DNA from: Neobacillus massiliamazoniensis
GTDB lineage: Bacteria; Bacillota; Bacilli; Bacillales; Cytobacillaceae
NCBI RefSeq assembly: GCF_001048695.1
Contig: NZ_CVRB01000004.1
Coordinates: forward strand, 62,001 to 126,000
Direction of reading: 5' to 3'
Length of the DNA: 64,000 nucleotides
The translations under genes were made by a program, and so were the position numbers. Below, in pieces: positions 37,238 through 46,032 of this stretch (the stretch's first letter is position 1; each line of letters begins with the position of its first letter). The notes beneath the pieces are model-generated. The model made no database searches. It had not been told where the DNA came from and saw nothing but the letters and a program-made list of their open reading frames with translations.

Positions 37238-37807
37238 ATGAAAAAAACAGTATTCTTAATTTCCACGCTAATTTTTAGTATTTATTTATCCGGATGTGCA
37301 AGAATGAACGTGAACGATAATGTAGCCAATCGAAATCAAAATTTGAACGATCCAACAAGGGTTAATTATACTCCAAATCCTACCGGCCCTACTATAACAG
37401 ATGTTGATAATCGTAACAATGTAACGAATGTTAGAACAGATAATCGAAATCTTAATCAGATTGATAACCGTTCAAAAATGAGAGTAGCCGATGATGCTGC
37501 AAAAAATGTAGCTGATTTACCGGAAGTTGATACCGCAAATGTGATCGTAACAGAGAATAATGCATATGTTGCTGCCAAGCTGAGTCGTGGTTATGGTGAC
37601 CACCTTACAAATAGTATTAAAAATAAAATATCTAACCGTGTAAAATCGGTAGATCGTGATATTGACAATGTTTATGTATCTGTGAACCCTGACTTTTATG
37701 GTCAAATGAATACATGGGCAAACGATATTCGCAAAGGCCAACCTGTTTCAGGGTTCGTTAATCAATTTAACGATGCCGTTCGTAGGGTGTTTCCGAATCA
37801 GAAGTAA
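37238..37807 (+). CDS. YhcN/YlaJ-family sporulation lipoprotein
   Basis: A 189-residue lipoprotein (signal peptide with lipobox LSGC, Cys about 20). An Asn/Arg/Asp-rich low-complexity stretch (about 25-85) precedes a globular domain: DLPEVDTANVIVTENNAYVA, then VSVNPDFYG. This is the layout of the YhcN/YlaJ spore lipoproteins, which locate to the inner spore membrane and affect germination. AAAGGAG lies 9 bases before ATG 37238. Followed by a strong terminator. Confidence 0.85.
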   Translation: MKKTVFLISTLIFSIYLSGCARMNVNDNVANRNQNLNDPTRVNYTPNPTGPTITDVDNRNNVTNVRTDNRNLNQIDNRSKMRVADDAAKNVADLPEVDTANVIVTENNAYVAAKLSRGYGDHLTNSIKNKISNRVKSVDRDIDNVYVSVNPDFYGQMNTWANDIRKGQPVSGFVNQFNDAVRRVFPNQK

Positions 37808-37810
37808 TAT

Positions 37811-37840
37811 AAATGCCTGGCTTCTGCCAGGCATTTTTCT
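37811..37840 (+). terminator. Terminator after the spore lipoprotein
   Basis: AATGCCTGGC and GCCAGGCATT with a TTCT loop and T5 following. Confidence 0.85.
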
Positions 37841-37887
37841 TATTCTGTTATTACAAAAAAGACTGAAGGTAAGACCCATCAGTCCTT

Positions 37888-38094
37888 TTACTTAGTAACT
37901 TCAAAATATTCCTTATAAAATCCGCCAACTTTACCGCTATTATCAATAATGAAGTAAAATTCATCAGTTTCATTTTTTACATCATAGATTTTTCCAGGTG
38001 TTAACACATTATTTACAATGTATTTTTTTGCATCGGTATGAATACATTTCACCTTTATAGCTGTATTCCGTTCCCGCCACGATAAATGAATCAT
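37888..38094 (-). CDS. DUF6501-type small protein
   Basis: A 68-residue soluble protein with the conserved block KVKCIHTDAKKYIVN, LTPGKIYDVKNETDEF, then KVGGFYKEYFE. I recall this as the DUF6501 family of Bacillaceae; function unknown. ATG 38094 (MIHLSW) fits the family start; an upstream ATG at 38118 is also in frame. Stand-alone. Confidence 0.7.
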   Translation of the reverse strand: MIHLSWRERNTAIKVKCIHTDAKKYIVNNVLTPGKIYDVKNETDEFYFIIDNSGKVGGFYKEYFEVTK

Positions 38095-38185
38095 TGCTGC
38101 TACCGTCCCTTTCGTCATTGTTTACCCTACTAGTATAATCAATGGAATCGGTATTGTAAAACGAATTTACAAACTTGATAAAGGA

Positions 38186-39823
38186 TTACTGTTTCACTAT
38201 TTCTTTTGCTTGCTCACGCAAACGATATTTTTGAATTTTTCCTGATGCGGTCATAGGATAGGAATCTGTAAAGGCAATGAAGCGAGGTATTTTATGCTTA
38301 GAAATTTTCCCACTGCAAAACTCTTTAATTTCGTCCTCAGTGGTCGTTTCTCCCTCTTTTAATATTATCCAAGCTAGTACCTCCTCCCCATACACCTCAT
38401 CAGGTATCCCCACTACTTGGACATCGACAATTTTCGGATGGGAATACAGGAATTCTTCAATCTCACGAGGATATATATTTTCTCCCCCTCTTATAATCAT
38501 ATCCTTTAAACGTCCAGTAATTTTACAATATCCCTTTTCATCCATAACCGCTAAATCACCTGTATGAAGCCAGCCATCAGCATCAATCGCTTCTTCCGTC
38601 GCTTCTTCATTCTTATAGTATCCTTTCATAACATGATAACCCCTTGTACAGAGCTCACCTTGGACACCGTGCGGAACTTCCGTTGATGTTCCCGGTTCTA
38701 CAATTTTCACTTCGACATTTGGTAGTGCTTTTCCCACACTTTCAACACGAAGCACAATCGAGTCATTCGTTCTCGTTTGGGTAATGACCGGCGATGATTC
38801 CGTTTGACCATATGCAATAGTAATTTCAGTCGCTCCCATTTTCTCGATGACTGCTCTCATAACCTCAATTGGACAGTTTGCTCCCGCCATGATTCCAGTC
38901 CGTAATGATGACAGGTCATATTTCTCAAAATCAGAATCATTCAATTCTGCAATAAACATCGTCGGTACACCATGCAATCCTGTACATTTTTCGTCTTGTA
39001 CTGTTTGTAAAACCCTTTTCGGGTTAAATTCTTGAACCGGCACCATTGTTGCTCCTACAGAAACGCATGCCATTGTTCCAAGTACACAGCCGAAGCAATG
39101 GAAAAATGGAACAGGAATACAGAGACGATCCTGAACTGTGAGCTTCATACAGTTCGCAATATTATAGGCGTTATTGACAATATTGTTATGAGTTAGCATT
39201 ACCCCTTTTGGAAAACCAGTTGTTCCAGAAGTATACTGCATATTAATTACATCATCAGCTTCTAGTGATTCCATCCGCTCATTTAATTCCTCATCAGACA
39301 CCCATTCACCCAGCTTTATGATATCATTCCAGGAATAAGTTCCAGGGTATCTGTTGTCACCTAAGACAATGACATTTTTAAGAAAAGGAAGTCGGCTGGA
39401 TCGTAACTTACCGGGTTCAGAAGTCATTAATTCTGGCACTATTTCATATATCATATCTATATAGGATGAATCCTTAAAAACATCCATTAAGATAATTGTG
39501 GTTGAATCGGATTGTTTCAATAAGTATTCAAGTTCAGTAGTCCTATAGTTTGTATTGACTGTTACGAGAACTGCCCCCATTTTCCCTGTTGCGAATTGAG
39601 TTACAAGCCATTCAGAAGTGTTGGTCGACCAAACAGCAAGCTGTTCCCCTTTCTCAATTCCAAGCTTCATAAAGCCCTTTGCTGCTTTACGACATATTTG
39701 ATTAAATTCTTGATAAGTCCACCTTAAATTTCGATCTGAATAAACAACGGCTTCGTGGCCTGGGTGCAATGCTGCCTTTTCTTCTAAGAGGTTACCAATC
39801 GTAACATTTAGTATATCCGACAT
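38186..39823 (-). CDS. Acyl-CoA synthetase (AMP-forming)
   Basis: A 545-residue ANL-superfamily ligase that activates a carboxylic acid with ATP and CoA. P-loop YTSGTTGFPKGVMLTH at about 192-207, the AYGQTESSP motif, the hinge GRLKDMIIRGGENIYPREIE and the C-terminal catalytic Lys in ASGKIQKY are all present. The sequence resembles YngI-type medium/long-chain acyl-CoA synthetases; substrate not provable. Monocistronic. A cre-like site overlaps the promoter region, suggesting CcpA repression. Confidence 0.88.
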   Translation of the reverse strand: MSDILNVTIGNLLEEKAALHPGHEAVVYSDRNLRWTYQEFNQICRKAAKGFMKLGIEKGEQLAVWSTNTSEWLVTQFATGKMGAVLVTVNTNYRTTELEYLLKQSDSTTIILMDVFKDSSYIDMIYEIVPELMTSEPGKLRSSRLPFLKNVIVLGDNRYPGTYSWNDIIKLGEWVSDEELNERMESLEADDVINMQYTSGTTGFPKGVMLTHNNIVNNAYNIANCMKLTVQDRLCIPVPFFHCFGCVLGTMACVSVGATMVPVQEFNPKRVLQTVQDEKCTGLHGVPTMFIAELNDSDFEKYDLSSLRTGIMAGANCPIEVMRAVIEKMGATEITIAYGQTESSPVITQTRTNDSIVLRVESVGKALPNVEVKIVEPGTSTEVPHGVQGELCTRGYHVMKGYYKNEEATEEAIDADGWLHTGDLAVMDEKGYCKITGRLKDMIIRGGENIYPREIEEFLYSHPKIVDVQVVGIPDEVYGEEVLAWIILKEGETTTEDEIKEFCSGKISKHKIPRFIAFTDSYPMTASGKIQKYRLREQAKEIVKQ

Positions 39824-39848
39824 CCTTCCATCCCCCTCAACACTTGTA

Positions 39849-39862
39849 CTTAAACGCTTTCA
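39849..39862 (-). promoter_or_regulatory. Candidate cre (CcpA) site
   Basis: TGAAAGCGTTTAAG matches 12 of 14 positions of TGWAANCGNTNWCA, 26 bases before the acyl-CoA synthetase start. Carbon-catabolite control of fatty-acid use is typical for CcpA targets. Confidence 0.45.
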
Positions 39863-40090
39863 AAAGTATGGTAACATATTTATAGGAATATTCAATATTT
39901 TTTGAATATAATATCTCCGTTGAAATGTCAAAATTTTTTTGTTTTCTTCCGTTTCTGTCTCTACATGGTAGGATATGGAGTTCACATTTTTTATATAAAT
40001 TAAATGAAATTGGGGGTTCTCAAAACGATTATAAAACATTACAATATTAAAAACTGAATATTCAATCCATCTTTTCCAAGGAGGCATTTA

Positions 40091-40228
40091 ATGATGAAAA
40101 TTATGAGTAACGAACAGTTGGTTGTATCGTATCGGGATGCTTTAAAGTCTGGGAAAGAAAAAGAATGGATAAAAATTCTAAAGGATGAAATTCAACGTCG
40201 TGGAATAAAGCCTTTTAAGAAACGTTAA
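40091..40228 (+). CDS. sda: Sda-family sporulation checkpoint protein
   Basis: A 45-residue helical-hairpin protein (MSNEQLVVSYRDALKSG, then EWIKILKDEIQRRGI), the pattern of Sda, which binds the dimerisation domain of sporulation kinases and blocks phosphorelay entry during replication stress. AAGGAGG lies 6 bases before ATG 40091. A perfect 18-bp terminator overlaps its 3' end. No DnaA boxes were found upstream, unlike B. subtilis sda. A suitable target class, the orphan PAS kinase, is in this window. Confidence 0.8.
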   Translation: MMKIMSNEQLVVSYRDALKSGKEKEWIKILKDEIQRRGIKPFKKR

Positions 40229-40258
40229 AAGACCGGTATTACCGGTCTTTTAACGTTT
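40219..40258 (+). terminator. Terminator of sda
   Basis: AAACGTTAAAAGACCGGT and ACCGGTCTTTTAACGTTT form an 18-bp stem with a 3-base loop. The 5' arm includes the last two codons of sda. Confidence 0.9.
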
Positions 40259-40270
40259 CTTTTATTTATA

Positions 40271-40502
40271 GGCTGTTAAACTTGCCTGTTGATTTGCGCT
40301 CCAGGCGCTTCGCGTTCCGGGGAGCCTCCTCGGCGCTTAAGCGCCTGTGGGGTCTTCCCCTGCTCAGTACTCCCGCAGGACATTGAATTACATCCTTGAA
40401 TCCGCCCACACACGAAGGAAATGCAATAGCATTTTCGAGGAGTCTCGCGCCTTCTGCTCCAATCAACATAATTTCAAAAATCAACGGACCTTTAACACAG
40501 CC
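40271..40502 (+). mobile_element. MITE-like repeat, family A, copy 6, with target duplication
   Basis: A 232-bp copy with ends GGCTGTTAAAC and TTTAACACAGCC, flanked by an exact 8-bp direct repeat TATTTATA (40263-40270 and 40503-40510). Inserted between sda and the histidine kinase gene. Confidence 0.85.
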
Positions 40503-40517
40503 TATTTATAAAAAGGT

Positions 40518-41933
40518 TTAGAATCTCCCATTTTCCGTCACTACAGGAAGAGTCATGCTTACCTTTGTTCCAATTCCTTCCTTACTGTTAATCGAAATCG
40601 ATCCATTATATTTTTCAATTAATCTTTTTGCAATCGAAAGTCCCAATCCTATACCACCGTTTTCGCGGCTGCGGGCTTTATCAACTCGATAAAAACGATT
40701 AAAAACTTCATGAACTTGATCAGCTGGGATGCCAATCCCATTATCAATAACTGACAACAATATTTCTGATCCGGCTTGTTCTGCCGAAATCTGGATGTCT
40801 TTATTTTCTTTTGAATATTTGATCGCGTTGTCTATTAAAATTATTAAAATTTGTTGCAGATGTTGTTCAGAAATCATTGCAAAGGGCAATATCCGATCAA
40901 TAGTCAACTTAAATTGGATATCTGGGTGAATCATTTCTAAATTTTTTATCAATTGATGCAAAATCTTATCAATATTCGCTTTTTCCACCATTAAGGATCG
41001 ATTGTTTTCCGCTCTTGTTAATTCAAGCAGATCCACAATCAGCTTTTTTAATCTGGATAGTTCAAATAACGACGCTTCAAGTGACTCATCTAAGATAGCA
41101 GGGTCTTTTTTTCCCCAACGATTCAATAATGAAAGGTGACCTTCCAGTATCGAAACAGGCGTTCTTAATTCATGTGAGGCGTCCTCAACAAACTGCTTTT
41201 GCTGCTGAAAAGACTTTTCAATTTCATCCATCATCTCATTAAAGACAATAGCAAGGCCGGCAAGTTCATCTTTTTGCCGATAGATGACCATTCGTCCTTG
41301 AAAACCATTTTTCTTAATTCTAATCATCGCTTGAGTCAAATCTCTTACAGGTTTTAAGAGCTGCTTTGCAAGGATATACCCACTGACCGCACTTAGTATT
41401 ATGGCACCAATACCAAAAATGGTCATTACCCAAAAGAGCTGATCCATCATTTTGTTATAGCTGTTCAGTTGTCTCACTATTTCGAGTGTTCCTGAAAATG
41501 CTCCACCCTCTAATGGATACCTTGCAATAATCTCCTCGTTTCCTTCCTCTAAAACCTTCTCTGTCTCCATTGCTTTTGCAGGAGTTGGCTCTAAAACGGA
41601 AAATTCCCCATTTTTATCAGAGACAACTATGGTCCCATGCTGATCATATACCCGAATTAATTGGTCCTTATCATTCATTTTTCTTAAAAACTCTTCACTA
41701 TTTGAAATATCCTTCAGGGACAAAGAGTCCCCTTTTTCCTTGTAAAATGTAGCAATATCTGTAATGGTACGATTTACGGCACTCTCTTCTCGTTTTAACA
41801 TCCAGTTTGAAACTGAATGATATTCTAAAAAACTAAATAAAAAGAAAGTAAAAAAGATCGCAGTAGATCCACCTAGTACTAATTTTGTATGCCATGGAAG
41901 ATTATTCATGTAGTCCTTTATTTTGTTCATCAT
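40518..41933 (-). CDS. Two-component sensor histidine kinase (ArlS/YkoH-like)
   Basis: A 471-residue membrane kinase with two helices (about 18-38 and 165-187) enclosing an extracytoplasmic sensor of about 125 residues. HAMP (about 188-240), HisKA with phospho-His in DASHELRTPVS, and HATPase_c (NAIKYS, DNGIGIP, GGIGLGLSI) follow. It overlaps the response regulator by 4 bases (ATGA), so the two are translationally coupled. Signal unknown. Confidence 0.9.
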   Translation of the reverse strand: MMNKIKDYMNNLPWHTKLVLGGSTAIFFTFFLFSFLEYHSVSNWMLKREESAVNRTITDIATFYKEKGDSLSLKDISNSEEFLRKMNDKDQLIRVYDQHGTIVVSDKNGEFSVLEPTPAKAMETEKVLEEGNEEIIARYPLEGGAFSGTLEIVRQLNSYNKMMDQLFWVMTIFGIGAIILSAVSGYILAKQLLKPVRDLTQAMIRIKKNGFQGRMVIYRQKDELAGLAIVFNEMMDEIEKSFQQQKQFVEDASHELRTPVSILEGHLSLLNRWGKKDPAILDESLEASLFELSRLKKLIVDLLELTRAENNRSLMVEKANIDKILHQLIKNLEMIHPDIQFKLTIDRILPFAMISEQHLQQILIILIDNAIKYSKENKDIQISAEQAGSEILLSVIDNGIGIPADQVHEVFNRFYRVDKARSRENGGIGLGLSIAKRLIEKYNGSISINSKEGIGTKVSMTLPVVTENGRF

Positions 41934-42607
41934 CTCATCACATACCCAGTCCCACGAACTGTTTGTATATAACTTCCTTCATTTTGATTATCAATTTTAT
42001 TCCTTAAGTACCGCACATAAACATCGACTACATTTGTTTCAACACCGGTGCTATAACCCCATACCTTATTCAAAAGGACTTCCCTTGTTAAAACAATATT
42101 AATGTTGCTCATGAAAATAACTAAGAGGTCATATTCCCGTTTTGTAAGATTAATTATCTTTTCACCTTTTTTTACAACACATGATTCGAGTTCAACTGTT
42201 AAATCTTTATAAGTAAAGACCGTTGGTTCGACCGAAGCCATTGCCTCCACTCTTCGCAGCAATGATCTTAACCTAGCTAATAATTCCTCAATGGCAAATG
42301 GTTTTACAATATAATCATCTGCACCACTATCAAGCCCTGAAACACGATCTAAAACACTATCCCGAGCCGTAATCATAATGATGGGGATGGTTTTATTGGT
42401 CTGCCGGATTCTTCTGCAAACCTCCATTCCATTTAACTCTGGAAGCATCAAATCGAGTAGGATAGCATCCCATTTCTCGGAAAGCGCTAATTGTAAACCA
42501 CTTCTGCCATCTGAACAAACCTTGACTTCATATCCTTCATAATTCAATTCTAATTCAATAAATCTGGCTAAATTTTTTTCATCTTCAATAATTAATAATC
42601 TTGGCAT
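41930..42607 (-). CDS. OmpR-family response regulator (ArlR/YkoG-like)
   Basis: A 225-residue regulator: receiver domain with acidic pocket IIEDEKN, phospho-Asp in AILLDLMLPELNG, Thr in MITARD and Lys in VKPF. A winged-helix DNA-binding domain follows (TKREYDLL, TNVVDVYVRYLRNKID, VRGTGYVMR). ATG 42607 follows GTGGAGTAT. Co-transcribed with the kinase and probably with a 42-residue membrane protein 39 bases upstream. Confidence 0.92.
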   Translation of the reverse strand: MPRLLIIEDEKNLARFIELELNYEGYEVKVCSDGRSGLQLALSEKWDAILLDLMLPELNGMEVCRRIRQTNKTIPIIMITARDSVLDRVSGLDSGADDYIVKPFAIEELLARLRSLLRRVEAMASVEPTVFTYKDLTVELESCVVKKGEKIINLTKREYDLLVIFMSNINIVLTREVLLNKVWGYSTGVETNVVDVYVRYLRNKIDNQNEGSYIQTVRGTGYVMR

Positions 42608-42646
42608 ATACTCCACGCTTCTTTATAAATTTTAAAGAGATCACTA

Positions 42647-42775
42647 TTATTTTAACTGATGTTTATCTTGAATGAAATTTATAACAGCATGAATGATTTC
42701 GATGGACTGATAAGAAATAAGTGAAAGAGCTGATAATGAAAAAAACCCTAGTATTAACAGGCGGCCCCAAAACAT
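42647..42775 (-). CDS. Small single-helix membrane protein upstream of the two-component genes
   Basis: A 42-residue open frame (MFWGRLLILGFFSLSAL..., ending QDKHQLK) with AAGGAGG 8 bases ahead of the ATG. One membrane helix (about 5-24) precedes a short polar tail. It ends 39 bases before the response regulator on the same strand, so it probably belongs to that operon. It could modulate the sensor kinase; this is inference. Confidence 0.6.
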   Translation of the reverse strand: MFWGRLLILGFFSLSALSLISYQSIEIIHAVINFIQDKHQLK

Positions 42776-43153
42776 GTTTCATTCCTCCTTATCGCTTTTT
42801 TCAAAGCATCTAGTACAAGTCTAGTTGGAATGGAAATGTCCTACTTTTCAAATATTGTTTTAAATAATATCACCAATTATAGAAAACATCATGAAAAGCA
42901 AATGAGAATCCGGTTAAAAAAACTGAATATTCTTGTTATTACACAAAAAGAAAAAGCACATGGGCCAAAGCAACATGCACTTTAAGGAGAACCATCCATT
43001 TGGTTAAGCGATTTTTTTGCAGCAATAAAAATTCGCTAAAGCAAATCGGATTTTTTAATCAAACCCTTTTAAAACTGGTTCTCATTTTCATTCATACGTC
43101 AGAATCATACCAAATGTTTAATAAAAATGAATGAAAATAAAATGAGAATTGAA
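42776..43153. other. Intergenic region with repeated ATGAATGAAAAT/ATGAGAA motifs
   Basis: 378 bases without a gene. ATGAGAA recurs at 42902, 43142 and inverted at about 43081. ATGAATGAAAATGAGAAC (inverted, 43077-43094) faces ATGAATGAAAATAAAATGAG (43128-43147) across about 33 bases. A hairpin AGCGATTTTT/AAAAATTCGCT lies at about 43008-43039. Possibly operator sites for the two-component regulator or a Fur-like protein; not decided. Confidence 0.35.
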
Positions 43154-44230
43154 TTAAAAATGGTCTTTAACTGTTTTATTAGGATAAAATGATAACTTTT
43201 CCATTAAAGCAACGATCTTTTCCGCTGCTTCTGAGGGATTATCTGCCACAATATCAAAGAATTTGCCTTCATACTCTAAGCGCGCATGATCGTATCGCGG
43301 ATCGTAGTAATGTTCAAGTAAAATATGAATCATTTCGTGATAGTTCCTTTTTTCTAAAGCATCCATCAACTTATTCTTTATATCAACATTTTTGATCCAT
43401 CTTAATACCTTATCAATCCCCTCGGAAATTTTTCCGAAATACCATTCCTCATGCTGAAACGGAATCACATATTCAGAAACCAAAAGCTTAATTCTTTCCT
43501 CTATAGGGGAATGAAGGTGAATGTTTATACCATGTAATTTCTTATCTATTAATTCTTCTGGTTGAACAGTCTTTCCTATTCGCTTGCTTTCCGCTTCAAT
43601 TAAGAAATATCCTGCACCTTGAATTTCTGATAATCCCTTAAATAATAAGGAGTCAAACGTTTTTTGGTTGTGGCCATTACCAAGTCCAATTGTCCCGAAT
43701 ATCGATCCGCGATGACCTGCCATTGCTTCAAGATCGATTATTGGAAATCCCTTTTCTTTTAAAAGTTTAAGTATCTCTGTTTTCCCTACACCTGTCAATC
43801 CATGTAATACCATCGCTTTTTCAGGGAACATGGAGGGGATTTTCTCGAGAATGTAGTGGCGATATGCCTTATAGCCGCCAACTAACCGCCAGGAATAAAT
43901 ACCTGCAAATTCCAAGAAGGTTACAACAGCATTGCTTCGCATGCCTCCCCTCCAACAATGGACAACTAACTCACCTTCAGTGCTAAGTTCTTTAATTTTT
44001 TGAAGAATCTTTGGAATTTTTGGGGAAACTACTTCCATTGCCCTCCATTTTGCTACGCTAGAACCTTCATTCTTGTAAATCGTCCCAATTTCCTCGCGCT
44101 CATCATTTGAAAATAAGGGGACATTAATTGCCCCTGGTATTGCTCCATCATTAAATTCAATCGGTGAGCGTATATCAATTATGATTGGGTTTTTAATTTT
44201 GAATAATTCTTCAACAGTTATTTCCTTCAC
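43154..44230 (-). CDS. mnmH: tRNA 2-selenouridine synthase (MnmH/SelU)
   Basis: A 358-residue enzyme that replaces sulfur by selenium in 2-thiouridine at the wobble base of certain tRNAs, using selenophosphate from SelD. An N-terminal rhodanese domain has catalytic Cys in HCWRGGMRS; a P-loop domain follows (GLTGVGKTE) with DLEAMAGHRGS. Start GTG 44230 with GAGGAG 10 bases upstream fits better than TTG 44248. Stand-alone. With the selenocysteine formate dehydrogenase it shows two separate uses of selenium; selD must be elsewhere. Confidence 0.92.
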   Translation of the reverse strand: MKEITVEELFKIKNPIIIDIRSPIEFNDGAIPGAINVPLFSNDEREEIGTIYKNEGSSVAKWRAMEVVSPKIPKILQKIKELSTEGELVVHCWRGGMRSNAVVTFLEFAGIYSWRLVGGYKAYRHYILEKIPSMFPEKAMVLHGLTGVGKTEILKLLKEKGFPIIDLEAMAGHRGSIFGTIGLGNGHNQKTFDSLLFKGLSEIQGAGYFLIEAESKRIGKTVQPEELIDKKLHGINIHLHSPIEERIKLLVSEYVIPFQHEEWYFGKISEGIDKVLRWIKNVDIKNKLMDALEKRNYHEMIHILLEHYYDPRYDHARLEYEGKFFDIVADNPSEAAEKIVALMEKLSFYPNKTVKDHF

Positions 44231-44335
44231 TTTCTTTACGCTCCTCAATCATCTGACAAAATAAAACAAAACTCCCATGACTGGAAGTTTCATACTATTG
44301 TCATTTTATAGAACTACTTATAGCATTTTTTTATT

Positions 44336-44434
44336 GGCTTTGTTAAACTTGGATGTTGATTTGAGCTCCAGGCGCTTCGCTTTCCGCTCAAATCAACATT
44401 GTTTCAAAAATCAACAATGACCTTTAACACTGCC
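44336..44434 (+). mobile_element. MITE-like repeat, family A, copy 7 (minimal form)
   Basis: A 99-bp copy keeping only the ends: GGCTTTGTTAAACTTG ... CTTTAACACTGCC. It is flanked by TTTATT on both sides (at least 6 bp of target duplication). The GC-rich centre is deleted. Confidence 0.7.
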
Positions 44435-44523
44435 TTTATTAAAAGTATATTCATATTATAATGAAGATAAACTTTGCTTTCAAGGAAATACAATGGATTA
44501 ATTAGCATTGTAAAATTATACCT

Positions 44524-45099
44524 TCAACGAAATGTCATTCCAATTAGCTTTTCAATTAACCTGCAAAAGCTGCCCCAATTTTTTGGATAGCATTCTATAC
44601 CTTCGCTTTGATAAATTGTTCCTTTTGTTATTAGTTTAACAGACCAGGTTTTTTCATCAAGGAGAATTCCCTCTTCATTTCGATAAGACGGATCCCAATC
44701 CCATATATTCATCGTAAAAAGTTCCCTTTTAAATTCTTCTAAGCTGCCAAGTGTTTTAGGCTGATCGTATGAAAACGGCAATCGATTATCTTTATTTCTC
44801 CATTCCAATACCGCAAAATTATTTTTTCTTAAATAAACCTTAATATAATAAGAAATACCACCACATGATTCTATGGATACTGATAAAGAAATGGGATCTT
44901 TATCAGGATTAATCGATATTCTTCCTTCATGAATATCAAAAAATCCTTTCTTTTTGGTCACAATGGATTTAATATGAGAAGGCAATATTGGCTTTTCCCG
45001 ATGAATAGGAAGAACCTGGTTCACTTCCTGACATACTGTAGAAATCGGTAAAGGTCCCTTCTTGTCTAATATGGAAAGTATCGTTGTATAAACCCTCAT
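44524..45099 (-). CDS. Hypothetical protein with N-terminal HTH-like region
   Basis: A 191-residue soluble protein. The first 60 residues (MRVYTTILSILDKKGPLPIS, then a LPSHIKSIV segment) look like a winged-helix or HARE-HTH-type fold. The C-terminal part (TWSVKLITKGTIYQSEG, then NWGSFCRLIEKLIG) resembles a domain common in uncharacterised bacterial proteins. ATG 45099 or 45108 (TATGAGG-type spacing) may be used. No operon partner. Function unknown. Confidence 0.6.
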   Translation of the reverse strand: MRVYTTILSILDKKGPLPISTVCQEVNQVLPIHREKPILPSHIKSIVTKKKGFFDIHEGRISINPDKDPISLSVSIESCGGISYYIKVYLRKNNFAVLEWRNKDNRLPFSYDQPKTLGSLEEFKRELFTMNIWDWDPSYRNEEGILLDEKTWSVKLITKGTIYQSEGIECYPKNWGSFCRLIEKLIGMTFR

Positions 45100-45245
45100 A
45101 GTCCTCATCCTTAAACCTGTATCGTAATAAAATTCATAAACGAGCCGTATTTAATTCACATTATAATAAAAAGTATTAATTTCTTCTGTAACAAAAGACA
45201 CTATAGTGATCTAACAATTTTTTTGGGACATTATCATATACGATG

Positions 45246-46031
45246 TTACATTATTTTCGATTCTTGCCTGAATACGGAAATGAGCGTTTCCAACTCTTTA
45301 AGGTCATTTTTCTCAAATAATTCCACAACCTTGCTTCCGATGATCACTCCATCACACAAGGCGGCTAACTCCTTCATCTGTGCTCCTTTCGATATTCCAA
45401 AGCCTGCTAAAACAGGTATTGAGCTAACTTCTTTAACCGTTTGTAAAAATTCGTTTAATGACTGGTCATAATTACTTCTCGTACCGGTAATCCCCTTTAC
45501 CGTTACGGCATATAAGAAACCTTTTCCACGGCTTGAAATGGTTTTTATTCGTTCAAGGGTTGTCGTAGGGGTTACAAGCCTAATTAATTCAATTCCTGCT
45601 TTAGTAAGCTGTGGCGCTACTATTTCCTCTTCTTCGAGCGGCAGGTCTGGGATGATACACCCATCGACACCGGCATTCTGAATATCGACTGTAAATTGAT
45701 CAATACCATACGAATAAATAGGATTCATATATGTCATCAAAATGAGTGGAATTGTTATGGTATCTCTCGCCTTTTCGAGTTCGTGAATAATCGCTTTTAA
45801 AGTCGTTCCATTCTCTAGTGCCCTGATACCAGCTTTCTGAATCGTTGGCCCATCTGCTACAGGGTCTGAGAACGGAACTCCTACCTCGATTGCAGTTGCC
45901 CCCCATTTTTCAAGCTTGATGAGCCGGTCTGATAAACATTCCAATCCGCCATCTCCTCCCATAATATAGGGAACAATAGCCTTCCTGCCATTTTCTTTTA
46001 AACTGGTAAATGTTCGTTCAAGTCGTTTCAT
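45246..46031 (-). CDS. trpA: Tryptophan synthase alpha chain
   Basis: A 261-residue TIM-barrel lyase that cleaves indole-3-glycerol phosphate to indole and glyceraldehyde-3-phosphate. The catalytic Glu lies in AIEVGVPFSDP and the catalytic Asp in the IIPDLPLEEEE region; the phosphate loop GFGISKG is present. Last gene of trpEGDCFBA, one base after trpB. No clear terminator follows. Confidence 0.96.
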   Translation of the reverse strand: MKRLERTFTSLKENGRKAIVPYIMGGDGGLECLSDRLIKLEKWGATAIEVGVPFSDPVADGPTIQKAGIRALENGTTLKAIIHELEKARDTITIPLILMTYMNPIYSYGIDQFTVDIQNAGVDGCIIPDLPLEEEEIVAPQLTKAGIELIRLVTPTTTLERIKTISSRGKGFLYAVTVKGITGTRSNYDQSLNEFLQTVKEVSSIPVLAGFGISKGAQMKELAALCDGVIIGSKVVELFEKNDLKELETLISVFRQESKIM

Positions 46032-46032
46032 A

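Noticed and set aside
43070..43151. Fur box
   Set aside because: The ATGAGAA motifs resemble parts of a Fur site but do not form the 7-1-7 inverted repeat.
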